From: Paenibacillus sp. HWE-109 | GTDB taxonomy: Bacteria; Bacillota; Bacilli; Paenibacillales; NBRC-103111 | Direction of reading: 5' to 3' | DNA: 64,000 bases | Assembly (NCBI RefSeq): GCF_022163125.1 | Contig: NZ_CP091881.1 | Span: 8,840,001-8,904,000, forward strand | Part shown: positions 37,301 to 43,838 of the stretch, one piece after another | Numbering within the stretch: position 1 is the first letter of the stretch | Layout: each line of letters starts with the position of its first letter | Position numbers and translations under genes: made by a program | Notes under the pieces: generated by a model | The model's database searches: none | What the model saw: only the letters and a program-made list of their open reading frames with translations | Told to the model about the DNA's origin: nothing

Positions 37301-39114
37301 CCACACGAACTATCATTAACCCAATTGAGAGCATGGTCCTGAACACTTTCAAGGTCATGAACGCTGCAGCCAAGAATAAGACTGGCTTGCAGTTGGCTGA
37401 GCTTGCCAAAGTGAATGGTGCAGGTAATTGGGTTGAGCATGTCGGCCCTGGGGGCAGCGTGGGGAACGAACATATTATTTCCGTGTGGCAGGCTGGGAAG
37501 AAGCAAGCATACAAGATTCGGGAGCCAGAACTTTATAACGCCATGCTTTCGTTGGATGCCGAATCCTCTAACTCGCTCTTAAAGTTCCTGGGCAGCGCAG
37601 CTTCCATTCTTCGCGCGGGCGCCACGTTAACGCCAGAATTCACAATTAGAAATGCCATGCGGGACGTGGTCGGGGCTACGATCAATAGCACTAAGTATGG
37701 ATTTAACCCTATCGACTTTTTCAAAGGATTGGGTCATGTCATCGGCAAAACAAAGACTTTTGACCAGTTTCTATCCAGCGGCGGATCTATGAGTACGATG
37801 ATGTCGCTGGATCGTGATACAAGCCGGGAAGCATTGGAGCAAGTCTTCCGTAAGAGTCTGAAAGATAAAGCAATGAACGTAGTGACTAGTCCTAAAGAGC
37901 TCGCTAAAATGCTTTCAGGGTACACTCCGGCCAAAACGGTTATAGGCGGATTACGCAAGGCAGCAGAGGTATCAGAGTTATCGACGAAGGTCGGGGCGTT
38001 TAATAAAACGTTGAAGAAGACAGGGAGTTTGGAGGAAGCGGCATTCACTGCTCGGGATCTCATGGACTTCAACCGTGCCGGTAGCTCGATCCGCCAGGCC
38101 AATAAAGCCATCGCCTTTATGAATGCTAACATTCAAGGTACAGATAAAATGTATCGTGCATTCAAAGACAATCCTGCTTCATTCCTAGTAAGAGCATTCA
38201 CAACGCTTGTTCTTCCGACAATCGGGCTCCATTACTGGGTTAACAATTTGCCTGCTGAACAGAAGAAAGTTTTCAACAACATTCCTCAGTGGCAGAAGGA
38301 TAGCTTTTTTATTATACCGATACCCGGTACTGATCAATTCGTAAGGATTCCAAAACCATTTGAAGCAGGCATGCTTTTTTCAACAGGTGCTGAACGTGTA
38401 CTTCGTTGGTATGCTGATAATGATCCCAAGGCTTACAAGGATTACGGATCAACACTAGCACAGACATTCATGCCACCAATGATGATTTCTGCACTATTAC
38501 CAGCTTTAGAAGCAATTACAAATCATTCATTCTTTCGTAACGCTCCTGTTGTTCCTCAAGGGGAACAGCGTCTTGAAAAGAAAGATCAATATGGCCTATA
38601 CACAAGCGAGACAGCCAAGCTGATCGGTAAAGGTGTCTCGAAGATACCGGGCATGGAAGACTCCAACGCTGCCAGCCCGCGTATCATTGATAACACAATC
38701 AGAGGCTACACGGCAGGACTAGGTCAATACGCAGTGGGTGGAGCAGACAGTATTCTAAAATCTATGTTTGAAAGCAACGGGCCGCAGCCGCCTAAAAAGC
38801 AGTGGTATGAGAAACAACCTGTATCCGGATTCCTTGCTACCATATCGGGCGGCGGCCAAGTCCGCCAAGACTTCTACGACAAGTGGGATGCACTTAGCAA
38901 AGAGAAATCCTCAGCAGACAAGAACAAGACTCGCTTTGAAAATGTCGCTGAGTACGCCCGTATTAAAGGTGCCAAAACTGTTGTTGATAAGCTAATGGAT
39001 CAATATAAATTAGTTCAGAACGACCGTGCAATATCCGCACAGGAGAAGCGTATCAAATTGAATGCCTTAGATGATAAAATGAATGATATAGCAGCAAAAG
39101 GACTAGGGAAGTAG
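34363..39114 (+). CDS. Giant ejection/polyvalent protein with HEVGH metallopeptidase motif
   Basis: 1583 aa. Residues ~170-310 are Gly/Ala-rich and may be membrane-active. HEVGHH at 660-665 with a downstream Glu in GVAEYVR (E708) fits a gluzincin-like zinc metallopeptidase. Residues ~780-1500 resemble the large conserved C-terminal region (LPD38-type) of phage polyvalent proteins, which are injected with the DNA. A short motif (L/F)(I/V)SAK(D/E)(Y/F) occurs four times (residues ~3, 38, 550, 571). It probably acts on the host envelope or cytoplasm at entry. Family link is from memory; domain limits are approximate. Confidence 0.75.
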   Translation: MALVSAKDYLNKKDGSGSSAAAPVPSKSSTKSSGGNGLISASAYKSSRTPTISSPEYTAQTLSDQQQMDAAQRTMNDQVQLTNDYQKQLEAMQAEDNPQLQYRGDLRTDYPGGWLNPVNDLNALRRTTAGQFVDRFAQGIGHTIGLNDSQMSPRATTNNKIADKIADVVGGAAGFVVNPGMPVGNLGIGANFFENPKIVQLAEKAGNKVQGLLPDAGMTISRNGAQIVDSLAGKTVNKAVQGAVQGGLGAAAFSPFHTLEIGGDVRDIPGHILEEGIGGAAFGGLLGAAAPSVGRALAALVKRRGSSIDDSLLPFEDASSSRNVQQARGAAPQTAQQAADRFGFIDQRTATNGPLALPPSNREIRMNAAQSRGINADGLDPIPARGDIRTFGLPEPTVASPTTARVGQPNIWREKFENLVRVANSMDHPPGRELESMDDLWSRMAGPKDPSLDELITLAYPKSKVKPESISRARQQQYERDVAGVNGPVKSMSQRYDGGVKGEAAAPLQRDRILPKEPVVEITPPTRKLAPVEATQPIKPSTKLRRGGKLISAKEFNASKEAPVTQGEQSFVSAKDYKASHAAPDGSQAYAGNAIPFRQAATQSTRTINRNKVVRNIKNNLGVVVDSGKLRAGRGVLGLYKVNPEVVRTRMAEDIQVISHEVGHHLDKKFGLQDAQYNNEFASLIQHNPVLNVSAYQPHQLPGEGVAEYVRLRLTDPDAARRLAPNFTRYFEGKIDKRTLKGLEASQADVDTWITQGDYNQAKGLVDFDSSKAKPKFSKDRAYTRFVDDLNPLQLAEKALKGAVGKGSDSLYKMARLSRGIGERAKLAVTRGIYDAQGNKVSEGLRQIVKPLEKLGIKEKDFATYLSVKHAMDLKAMGKRVPFTDAQMQAVLQKLDTPEVQAVQKKIIGFNDKLLDILVDAQILTSKSVADMKKEFPNYVPFFRHFEDDVEAGFKNGGYGAGKSFANVTNPIKKMSEEGSTRTIINPIESMVLNTFKVMNAAAKNKTGLQLAELAKVNGAGNWVEHVGPGGSVGNEHIISVWQAGKKQAYKIREPELYNAMLSLDAESSNSLLKFLGSAASILRAGATLTPEFTIRNAMRDVVGATINSTKYGFNPIDFFKGLGHVIGKTKTFDQFLSSGGSMSTMMSLDRDTSREALEQVFRKSLKDKAMNVVTSPKELAKMLSGYTPAKTVIGGLRKAAEVSELSTKVGAFNKTLKKTGSLEEAAFTARDLMDFNRAGSSIRQANKAIAFMNANIQGTDKMYRAFKDNPASFLVRAFTTLVLPTIGLHYWVNNLPAEQKKVFNNIPQWQKDSFFIIPIPGTDQFVRIPKPFEAGMLFSTGAERVLRWYADNDPKAYKDYGSTLAQTFMPPMMISALLPALEAITNHSFFRNAPVVPQGEQRLEKKDQYGLYTSETAKLIGKGVSKIPGMEDSNAASPRIIDNTIRGYTAGLGQYAVGGADSILKSMFESNGPQPPKKQWYEKQPVSGFLATISGGGQVRQDFYDKWDALSKEKSSADKNKTRFENVAEYARIKGAKTVVDKLMDQYKLVQNDRAISAQEKRIKLNALDDKMNDIAAKGLGK

Positions 39115-39121
39115 GTGTCCG

Positions 39122-39283
39122 GTGAGCCAGAATACAGGAAATGCACTGATTGTAATCGCGTTTATATTGCTGAGCCTCTGGCTCATGGGGGGCGGCAGTC
39201 CTAGCGGAGGGCGCGGTACCGATTACGAAGAAATTCAGATGTACGATGCAGATCAATATGAGCAATACGAGAGCTATCCTTAG
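39122..39283 (+). CDS. Small membrane protein, 53 aa
   Basis: GTG 39122 with AGGTG just upstream, overlapping no other gene. Residues ~8-23 form a strong membrane helix followed by GGGSPSGGRG and an acidic tyrosine-rich tail. It lies at the start of the lysis region and could be a holin partner or virion peptide. Confidence 0.6.
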   Translation: MSQNTGNALIVIAFILLSLWLMGGGSPSGGRGTDYEEIQMYDADQYEQYESYP

Positions 39284-39320
39284 GGGTGGCTCTTTTATTT
39301 GTTTTGAAGGAGGGTACCAC

Positions 39321-39566
39321 ATGATTGAAGTCATACCGCTTTATCCTTGCGTCCACACGGACGCTTACACTGGCATATTGGGACTTCTGGGTGAGGAAGT
39401 AGCTCACCAACTTCTCTATGATCCACGGGAGGTTTACGGCAATGATCGACCTGACAATGGAACTGATTCAGAAACTGTTGAAGGATGGATTCGGACTCGG
39501 GTTCCTCGTGACACTGATTCTACTTCTGAGGAAGAGACTGCGAAACCAACAGCTGAATGCTCGTGA
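39321..39566 (+). CDS. Lysis-region protein, 81 aa
   Basis: AAGGAGG seven bases before ATG 39321 is a strong ribosome binding site. The N-terminal half looks structured; the second half is charged and overlaps the next gene in another frame, which may explain its odd composition. Unrecognised. Confidence 0.6.
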   Translation: MIEVIPLYPCVHTDAYTGILGLLGEEVAHQLLYDPREVYGNDRPDNGTDSETVEGWIRTRVPRDTDSTSEEETAKPTAECS

Positions 39567-40251
39567 TATTTATTGGACAGCACTGCACGAAGCAATGGCA
39601 CGAAAGGTGGGAGTCCAGTGGGATGCAGACTTGATAGCTATACGAAACTCAGCCGCGAGAGACAGAAGCTTCTCGCTATCTTCAATCCGTATTTTTGCCC
39701 GTTCTGCACGAGAGAGAAGGGCACATTCGTTTACCACATGCTTAAATTCGAGGGGGATACCAACGATGAAAGAATTATTGAGGAAGCTCGGCAAGACCAA
39801 GTTCCAAGCGTACCTGATACTGACGGTCGTGAACATCGCGACATTTATCCTGTCGGTACAAGGCAGCTTGCAGGTGGACGCAACCATCGACAAGTGGATG
39901 CCGCTGATGAATCTGGCAGCACAGATGATAGCGACGGTAATCTACCAGCACATTGAGGGTAGCATCGACCGGGAAGCACAAAAGCAGCAAGTGTATGTGG
40001 TACCGGGGAGTGCTCAGCCAGTTGTTGAACCGGTACCAGTAGAGCCAGTTCCGACGATTGATAGCCTGGATGTATCAGAAATCATGAGTATCGTTGGAAG
40101 TGTTAATGCGGAGTTGAACGATTATATGGAATACATCAAAGCTCATCCGGACCAGATCGGGAAAGAGGCAGCAGCCCGGTACCTACAGATTCGTAATATG
40201 CTGAGCACGCAGGGCCCGATCCTTAACCCAAATGAGACGGAGGGGAAATAG
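39442..40251 (+). CDS. Open frame with N-terminal membrane segment, in frame with holin
   Basis: ATG 39442 has GGGAGG nine bases upstream. Residues ~14-32 form a membrane helix, and then the frame runs without a stop into the holin frame. Residues ~60-105 are Arg/Ser-rich and look non-native, and another frame (39618-39956, with a CPFC motif) is more protein-like there. Either a 269-aa fusion is made, or the real small gene ends through a sequence error or overlap. The internal start at 39766 is well supported. Confidence 0.4.
   Translation: MIDLTMELIQKLLKDGFGLGFLVTLILLLRKRLRNQQLNARDIYWTALHEAMARKVGVQWDADLIAIRNSAARDRSFSLSSIRIFARSARERRAHSFTTCLNSRGIPTMKELLRKLGKTKFQAYLILTVVNIATFILSVQGSLQVDATIDKWMPLMNLAAQMIATVIYQHIEGSIDREAQKQQVYVVPGSAQPVVEPVPVEPVPTIDSLDVSEIMSIVGSVNAELNDYMEYIKAHPDQIGKEAAARYLQIRNMLSTQGPILNPNETEGK
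39766..40251 (+). CDS. Holin candidate
   Basis: A 161-aa protein with GAGGGGG nine bases before ATG 39766, in frame inside the longer open frame. Residues ~13-30 and ~42-60 form two membrane helices; the tail is acidic and helical. It ends three bases before the amidase, the classic holin-endolysin pairing. Confidence 0.75.
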   Translation: MKELLRKLGKTKFQAYLILTVVNIATFILSVQGSLQVDATIDKWMPLMNLAAQMIATVIYQHIEGSIDREAQKQQVYVVPGSAQPVVEPVPVEPVPTIDSLDVSEIMSIVGSVNAELNDYMEYIKAHPDQIGKEAAARYLQIRNMLSTQGPILNPNETEGK

Positions 40252-40254
40252 AAG

Positions 40255-41037
40255 ATGTCAGGTTTCTTGATGAAATATATGATCATCCCGCGGTATCTAA
40301 CAGCGCCCAGCCTGCGCAGACCAGGTATCCCCGCTGATTTAATGCGCTTCATGGTCGCACATGATACGGGTAATCCCGGCAGCACGGCGGCGGGAAATGT
40401 CTATTACTACGAGAACAGCCGAAACGTAATGGAGGCAAGTGCGCATATCTTCGTTGATGACAAACAGATTATCGAGTGTATCCCGTTTCTAACAGGTACG
40501 CCTGAGAAAGCTTGGCATGTCGTGTATAATGTCAGCACCGACAACGACATGTTTGGCGATGATGCGAATGATGTCGCAGGTGGGGTGGAGTTATGCTATG
40601 GCGGCAATATCGATATGAACGAGGCATATAAGCGGTATGTCTGGGTAATGGCCTACAGCTGCTGGACGTTCCATCTTGATCCAACAGTTCACGTTACCGG
40701 ACATTTCATTCTGGATCCAGCTCGCAAGGTAGATCCCATGAATGCCCTTAAATTGCTTGGCAAATCATTTCAGGACTTGATCATTGATATTGTAAACGAA
40801 TATACAGAATGTGTGGAGGAAGCCGCGATGAGAGAAGAACTGGAAGCATTGAAAAAAGAAGTCGAGGAATTGAAGGCAAGAAATAGTATGGCGGTACCGG
40901 AGTGGGCGAAAGAAGCGGTTGCCGCGGCTAGCTCGACTCTATGCAAAGATGGAAAACCACTTATCGATACACCAGACGGCGGAAGTTATGACTTCTATAG
41001 GCTGCTGACAACGATCCATCGAAAAGGTCTTATATAA
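40255..41037 (+). CDS. N-acetylmuramoyl-L-alanine amidase (endolysin)
   Basis: A 260-aa amidase_2-type peptidoglycan hydrolase: H36 in VAHDTGN, AHIFVDD, GVELCYGG and the second zinc histidine with the catalytic region VTGHFILDPARKVDP. A coiled-coil linker (EEAAMREELEALKKEVEELKAR) leads to a C-terminal domain of ~50 residues, perhaps wall-binding. No signal peptide, so holin is needed for release. Confidence 0.93.
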   Translation: MSGFLMKYMIIPRYLTAPSLRRPGIPADLMRFMVAHDTGNPGSTAAGNVYYYENSRNVMEASAHIFVDDKQIIECIPFLTGTPEKAWHVVYNVSTDNDMFGDDANDVAGGVELCYGGNIDMNEAYKRYVWVMAYSCWTFHLDPTVHVTGHFILDPARKVDPMNALKLLGKSFQDLIIDIVNEYTECVEEAAMREELEALKKEVEELKARNSMAVPEWAKEAVAAASSTLCKDGKPLIDTPDGGSYDFYRLLTTIHRKGLI

Positions 41038-41044
41038 TAACGCG

Positions 41045-41083
41045 AGCCCTCGTCCAATAAAAAGGATTGAGGGCTTTTTTATT
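41045..41083 (+). terminator. Late operon terminator
   Basis: AGCCCTC (41045-41051) pairs with GAGGGCT (41069-41075), an inner TCC/GGA pairing is present, and six T residues follow. It ends the late transcript after the endolysin. Confidence 0.85.
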
Positions 41084-41110
41084 TACGTTCGTATTTTGTT
41101 CGCATATAAT
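41082..41110 (+). promoter_or_regulatory. Promoter of the attR-proximal gene
   Basis: TTTACG (41082-41087), a 17-bp spacer and a perfect TATAAT (41105-41110). It follows the late terminator, so the gene at 41128 is expressed independently, as for a lysogenic-conversion gene. Confidence 0.65.
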
Positions 41111-41127
41111 ATTTATGAGGTGATACT

Positions 41128-41397
41128 ATGCTACGAGATATCGAGCGGAAAATTCTTCGGATACTCTGGAACTATTCAACAAAACATCGTGGGTACATGC
41201 CGTATTTCAAAGATATCAGAACGATGACAGGTAAGAGTGAAAACGAAATTAGGCTTGCATTGAAACAACTTGCAGAACAAAAATTTATCATGTGGGATGG
41301 ATTCAATACAGACTCTATAAAGATCATTCGAGGGTGGGAAGATGAACCCGCCAAACCTATTACTTCATCAAAAAATTATGACAACCGCTATCTATAA
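41128..41397 (+). CDS. LexA-like winged-helix protein, 89 aa
   Basis: Residues ~5-60 resemble the LexA N-terminal winged helix (ILRILWNYSTKHRGYMPYFKDIRTMTGKSENEIRLALKQLAEQKFI) without a protease domain. It has its own promoter and GAGGTG ribosome binding site and lies next to attR. It could regulate host or phage genes in the lysogen. Confidence 0.75.
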   Translation: MLRDIERKILRILWNYSTKHRGYMPYFKDIRTMTGKSENEIRLALKQLAEQKFIMWDGFNTDSIKIIRGWEDEPAKPITSSKNYDNRYL

Positions 41398-41422
41398 CCA
41401 TGTGTATATTTCATAAAAATTG

Positions 41423-41451
41423 TGGGGACGGACTGGGGACGGACTGGGGAC
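41423..41451 (+). repeat. Integrase arm-type sites, right: three TGGGGAC repeats 11 bp apart
   Basis: Copies at 41423-41429, 41434-41440 and 41445-41451, in the same orientation and period as the two copies at 2923-2940. An inverted ACAGTTTGGT/ACCAAACTGT pair (41541-41550 and 2938-2947) also links the two prophage ends. Confidence 0.65.
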
Positions 41452-41501
41452 CAATCTTCTAATAACCTTTCATAGCATTTAATATTTTTTAATATTAGTG
41501 C

Positions 41502-41530
41502 TTGCACTTCTCTTTATTTTACTGTATATT
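41502..41530 (+). promoter_or_regulatory. Outward promoter candidate just inside attR
   Basis: TTGCAC (41502-41507), exactly 17 bp, TATATT (41525-41530). It points out of the prophage through attR toward tRNA-Asp, -Phe, -Thr and -Leu, which have lost their rRNA-operon promoter. Consensus match is good but not perfect. Confidence 0.5.
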
Positions 41531-41566
41531 ACCCGTTATGACAGTTTGGTTCCTAAGCCGTAACTC

Positions 41567-41614
41567 ACCTTGACAGGGTAGGGGTCGGCGGTTCGATCCC
41601 GTCAGCGTTCACCA
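41567..41614 (+). repeat. attR core plus stranded 3' half of tRNA-Val with CCA
   Basis: 41567-41611 repeats attL exactly; 41612-41614 is CCA. This is the original chromosomal 3' half of the tRNA-Val gene, left without its 5' half by integration, so it is not a functional tRNA. Confidence 0.93.
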
Positions 41615-41639
41615 TATTGGATTCATCAGGTTTGGATGT

Positions 41640-41716
41640 GGAGCTGTGGTGTAGTGGCCTAACATGCCTGCCTGTCACGCAGGAGACCGCGGGTTCGAAT
41701 CCCGTCAGCTCCGCCA
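41640..41716 (+). tRNA. tRNA-Asp (anticodon GUC)
   Basis: A 77-nt cloverleaf with acceptor GGAGCTG/CAGCTCC, loop CTGTCAC (anticodon GTC) and encoded CCA. First intact gene right of the prophage. Confidence 0.95.
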
Positions 41717-41763
41717 TTTTATCCATTAAAGTGATGTTAAGCTTTATTGTTTATTCCAAGTAA

Positions 41764-41839
<76 letters not shown>

Positions 41840-41855
41840 TTTTTTAATTAAATAC

Positions 41856-41931
<76 letters not shown>

Positions 41932-41943
41932 TGAACGCAATAA

Positions 41944-42022
41944 GCCGGCGTGGCGGAATGGCAGACGCGCTCGACTCAAAATCGAGTGGGAAACCGTGGA
42001 GGTTCGAGTCCTCTCGCCGGTA
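41944..42022 (+). tRNA. tRNA-Leu (anticodon CAA), no encoded CCA
   Basis: Class II tRNA with a long variable arm; acceptor GCCGGCG/CGCCGGT, loop CTCAAAA (anticodon CAA). It ends the cluster and lacks an encoded CCA. Its D-arm sequence is echoed in the prophage RNA candidate at 26305. Confidence 0.93.
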
Positions 42023-42032
42023 TCTAAGTTCA

Positions 42033-42072
42033 TAAAAAAAGAGTTAAGCCCAGGGGCTTAACTCTTTTTTTA
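42033..42072 (+). terminator. Terminator of the rRNA-tRNA cluster
   Basis: GAGTTAAGCCC pairs with GGGCTTAACTC (42041-42064) with A-run before and T-run after, a strong bidirectional rho-independent terminator. Confidence 0.95.
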
Positions 42073-42121
42073 TTTATCCAGACCGAACAACCTTAAAGGG
42101 CATTTATACGCACACTATTTG

Positions 42122-42160
42122 TTGACACATTTACTTGCTAAGTATATAATTGCTATAGCA
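42122..42160 (+). promoter_or_regulatory. marR promoter with palindromic operator
   Basis: TTGACA (42122-42127), 17-bp spacer, TATAAT (42145-42150): near-perfect sigma-A promoter. TGCTATAGCA (42151-42160), a perfect 10-bp palindrome, overlaps the expected start point and is a plausible MarR operator for autoregulation. Confidence 0.8.
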
Positions 42161-42185
42161 TCTAAATGGGCAGGGGTGAACTGAT

Positions 42186-42635
42186 ATGAAAATGGAAAAC
42201 TCTTTTGGATTTGTTTTGAACCACGCGGGGCGTAGAATGACGCAGCTGTTGAATGTTAGTTTTCAACCTTACGATATCACAACGGAGCAATGGGTCGTAC
42301 TCAGCCGCTTGGTGGAGGAGGATGGCATTACGCAGAAGCTGCTGGCGATTCGAGCCGAAAAGGATCAAACGAATATTACGCGTATTCTCGATCAACTGGA
42401 GAGAAAAGGCTTAGTAGAGAGAAGAGCCAATGAGACGGATAGAAGATCATTTTTGACGTATATTACAGATCAAGGAAGAGCCTTGAATGACATTCTTACC
42501 CCGATTGAACGTAGGGTTATTGCTTCTCTGCTGAGTCAATTTTCGGAAGAGCAGGTGCAGCTATTGCGCAATATGCTTAGCCAGGTTACGAATAAAGCTA
42601 ACGAAGGCATCAAGGAACTGGAGGCTCGGCAATGA
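42186..42635 (+). CDS. MarR-family transcriptional regulator
   Basis: A 149-aa winged-helix regulator (LAIRAEKDQTNITRILDQLERKGLVERRANETDRRSFLTYIT). It shares ATGA with the downstream MFS gene, so it likely represses its own operon and responds to a ligand exported by the pump. Gene order and coupling are the usual MarR-efflux arrangement. Confidence 0.93.
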   Translation: MKMENSFGFVLNHAGRRMTQLLNVSFQPYDITTEQWVVLSRLVEEDGITQKLLAIRAEKDQTNITRILDQLERKGLVERRANETDRRSFLTYITDQGRALNDILTPIERRVIASLLSQFSEEQVQLLRNMLSQVTNKANEGIKELEARQ

Positions 42636-43834
42636 GTGAAGAGAACAGATTATGGAACCGCGGTTTTGTTGCTGTCTGTTTCAGCAGCTTTTTTTTGTTT
42701 ATGACCTTTTACATTTTGGCCGTCACCCTGCCGTTATTTGTTACGGAAACGCTGCACGGAGGTCAGCAGCAGGTTGGCTTGGTGATGACGGTATTTATTT
42801 TCTCAACCGTGATCTTTCGGCCTTTAACCGGCAAATGGATGGATGAATGGGATCGGAAAAAGATTGTTATTGCCGGGCTTAGCTTATTTATCTTATGTGT
42901 GGCTATGTATCCATTCGTGCATCAATACTATGTATTGTTAGGCTTAAGACTTATCCATGGCATCAGCTTTGGTATGGCAGCCACCGCTACGGGGGCTATT
43001 GCGATTGAGTTAGTGCCTGAACGCCGCAAGGGTGAAGGTATTGGGTATTTTAGTCTTTTTATGAGTCTGGCGATGGTCGTGGGCCCGTTTATTGGTTTGA
43101 CAATTACGCAAACTCATAATAATAACCTCTTGTTTGGCGTTTGTATCCTGCTTGGATTTCTGGCCTTCATTTGCGGGCTGTTCATCCGCCTTCCCAAAAG
43201 AGTCGTTAACACCAAAGTGATCGCAGCCAAAGGCTGGAGGAAATTTATCGAGCCAAGCGCTTTGCCGATTTCATTGACGGGCAGTGTATTAGCCTTTTCA
43301 TATGGGGCGATTACTACGTTTCTTTCCGTTTATGCGAAGGCTATTGGTTTAGAATCATATGCCAGCTATTTTTTCATGGTATTCGCCTTGGCTATTGTCG
43401 TATCTAGACCTTTCATTGGCAAATGGTTCGATCATTACGGTCCCAATCGGCTGGTGTACCCAGGCATTATTTTATTTACAGTGGGTATGATCGGGCTTAG
43501 CTTGACACAATCCTCCCTCCTCTTTTTGTTGGTAGCTGTGCTGCTTGGACTTGGTTTCGGCGCACTTCTTCCGAGTTTTCAAACGATTGCTATACAAGCA
43601 GCGCCTGCTCATCGCAGAGGGCTTGCCACTGGCACGTATTACCTGCTTTTTGACGTTGGCTATGGGATTGGATCGTACATTCTTGGCACGATTGCTTCCA
43701 AAACAAACTACCATACGATGTATTTCGTTGCGGGACTTGTCGTTGCTTGTTCTTCGATCCTTTACTATGGGCTCTATCATCGGAAACCAGCCGCAATGAA
43801 TTCCAATGAGAAGCCTCTTCTACAGCAGGATTAA
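42632..43834 (+). CDS. MFS efflux transporter
   Basis: A 400-aa protein with about 12 membrane helices and the MFS motif A between helices 2 and 3 (GKWMDEWDRKK) and GIAIELVPERRKGEGIG after helix 4. It resembles drug/proton antiporters of the YfcJ/YwoG group. Co-transcribed with marR; substrate unknown. Confidence 0.9.
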   Translation: MSEENRLWNRGFVAVCFSSFFLFMTFYILAVTLPLFVTETLHGGQQQVGLVMTVFIFSTVIFRPLTGKWMDEWDRKKIVIAGLSLFILCVAMYPFVHQYYVLLGLRLIHGISFGMAATATGAIAIELVPERRKGEGIGYFSLFMSLAMVVGPFIGLTITQTHNNNLLFGVCILLGFLAFICGLFIRLPKRVVNTKVIAAKGWRKFIEPSALPISLTGSVLAFSYGAITTFLSVYAKAIGLESYASYFFMVFALAIVVSRPFIGKWFDHYGPNRLVYPGIILFTVGMIGLSLTQSSLLFLLVAVLLGLGFGALLPSFQTIAIQAAPAHRRGLATGTYYLLFDVGYGIGSYILGTIASKTNYHTMYFVAGLVVACSSILYYGLYHRKPAAMNSNEKPLLQQD

Positions 43835-43838
43835 ATCA

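Larger units (their letters stand above)
2783..41611. mobile_element. Complete temperate short-tailed prophage, 38.8 kb, in tRNA-Val
   Basis: It is bounded by perfect 45-bp att repeats and contains integrase, a repressor/Cro switch, recombination, replication, packaging, head, short-tail, ejection and lysis genes in collinear order with no obvious broken gene. Modules: lysogeny 2975-6741 (leftward), early and replication 6904-20424, late 20508-41037, and one gene with its own promoter near attR. The head-tail content (P22-size portal, adaptor, hub, ejection proteins; no tape measure or tube) indicates a podovirus-like virion. Gene completeness suggests it may still be inducible, which the sequence alone cannot prove. 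Confidence 0.95.

Noticed and set aside
39618..39956. Frame with a CPFC motif overlapping the holin
   Set aside because: Some protein-like sequence before 39766, but it would overlap the holin by 190 bp and has only a modest ribosome binding site; kept as part of the lysis-region finding, not as a gene.
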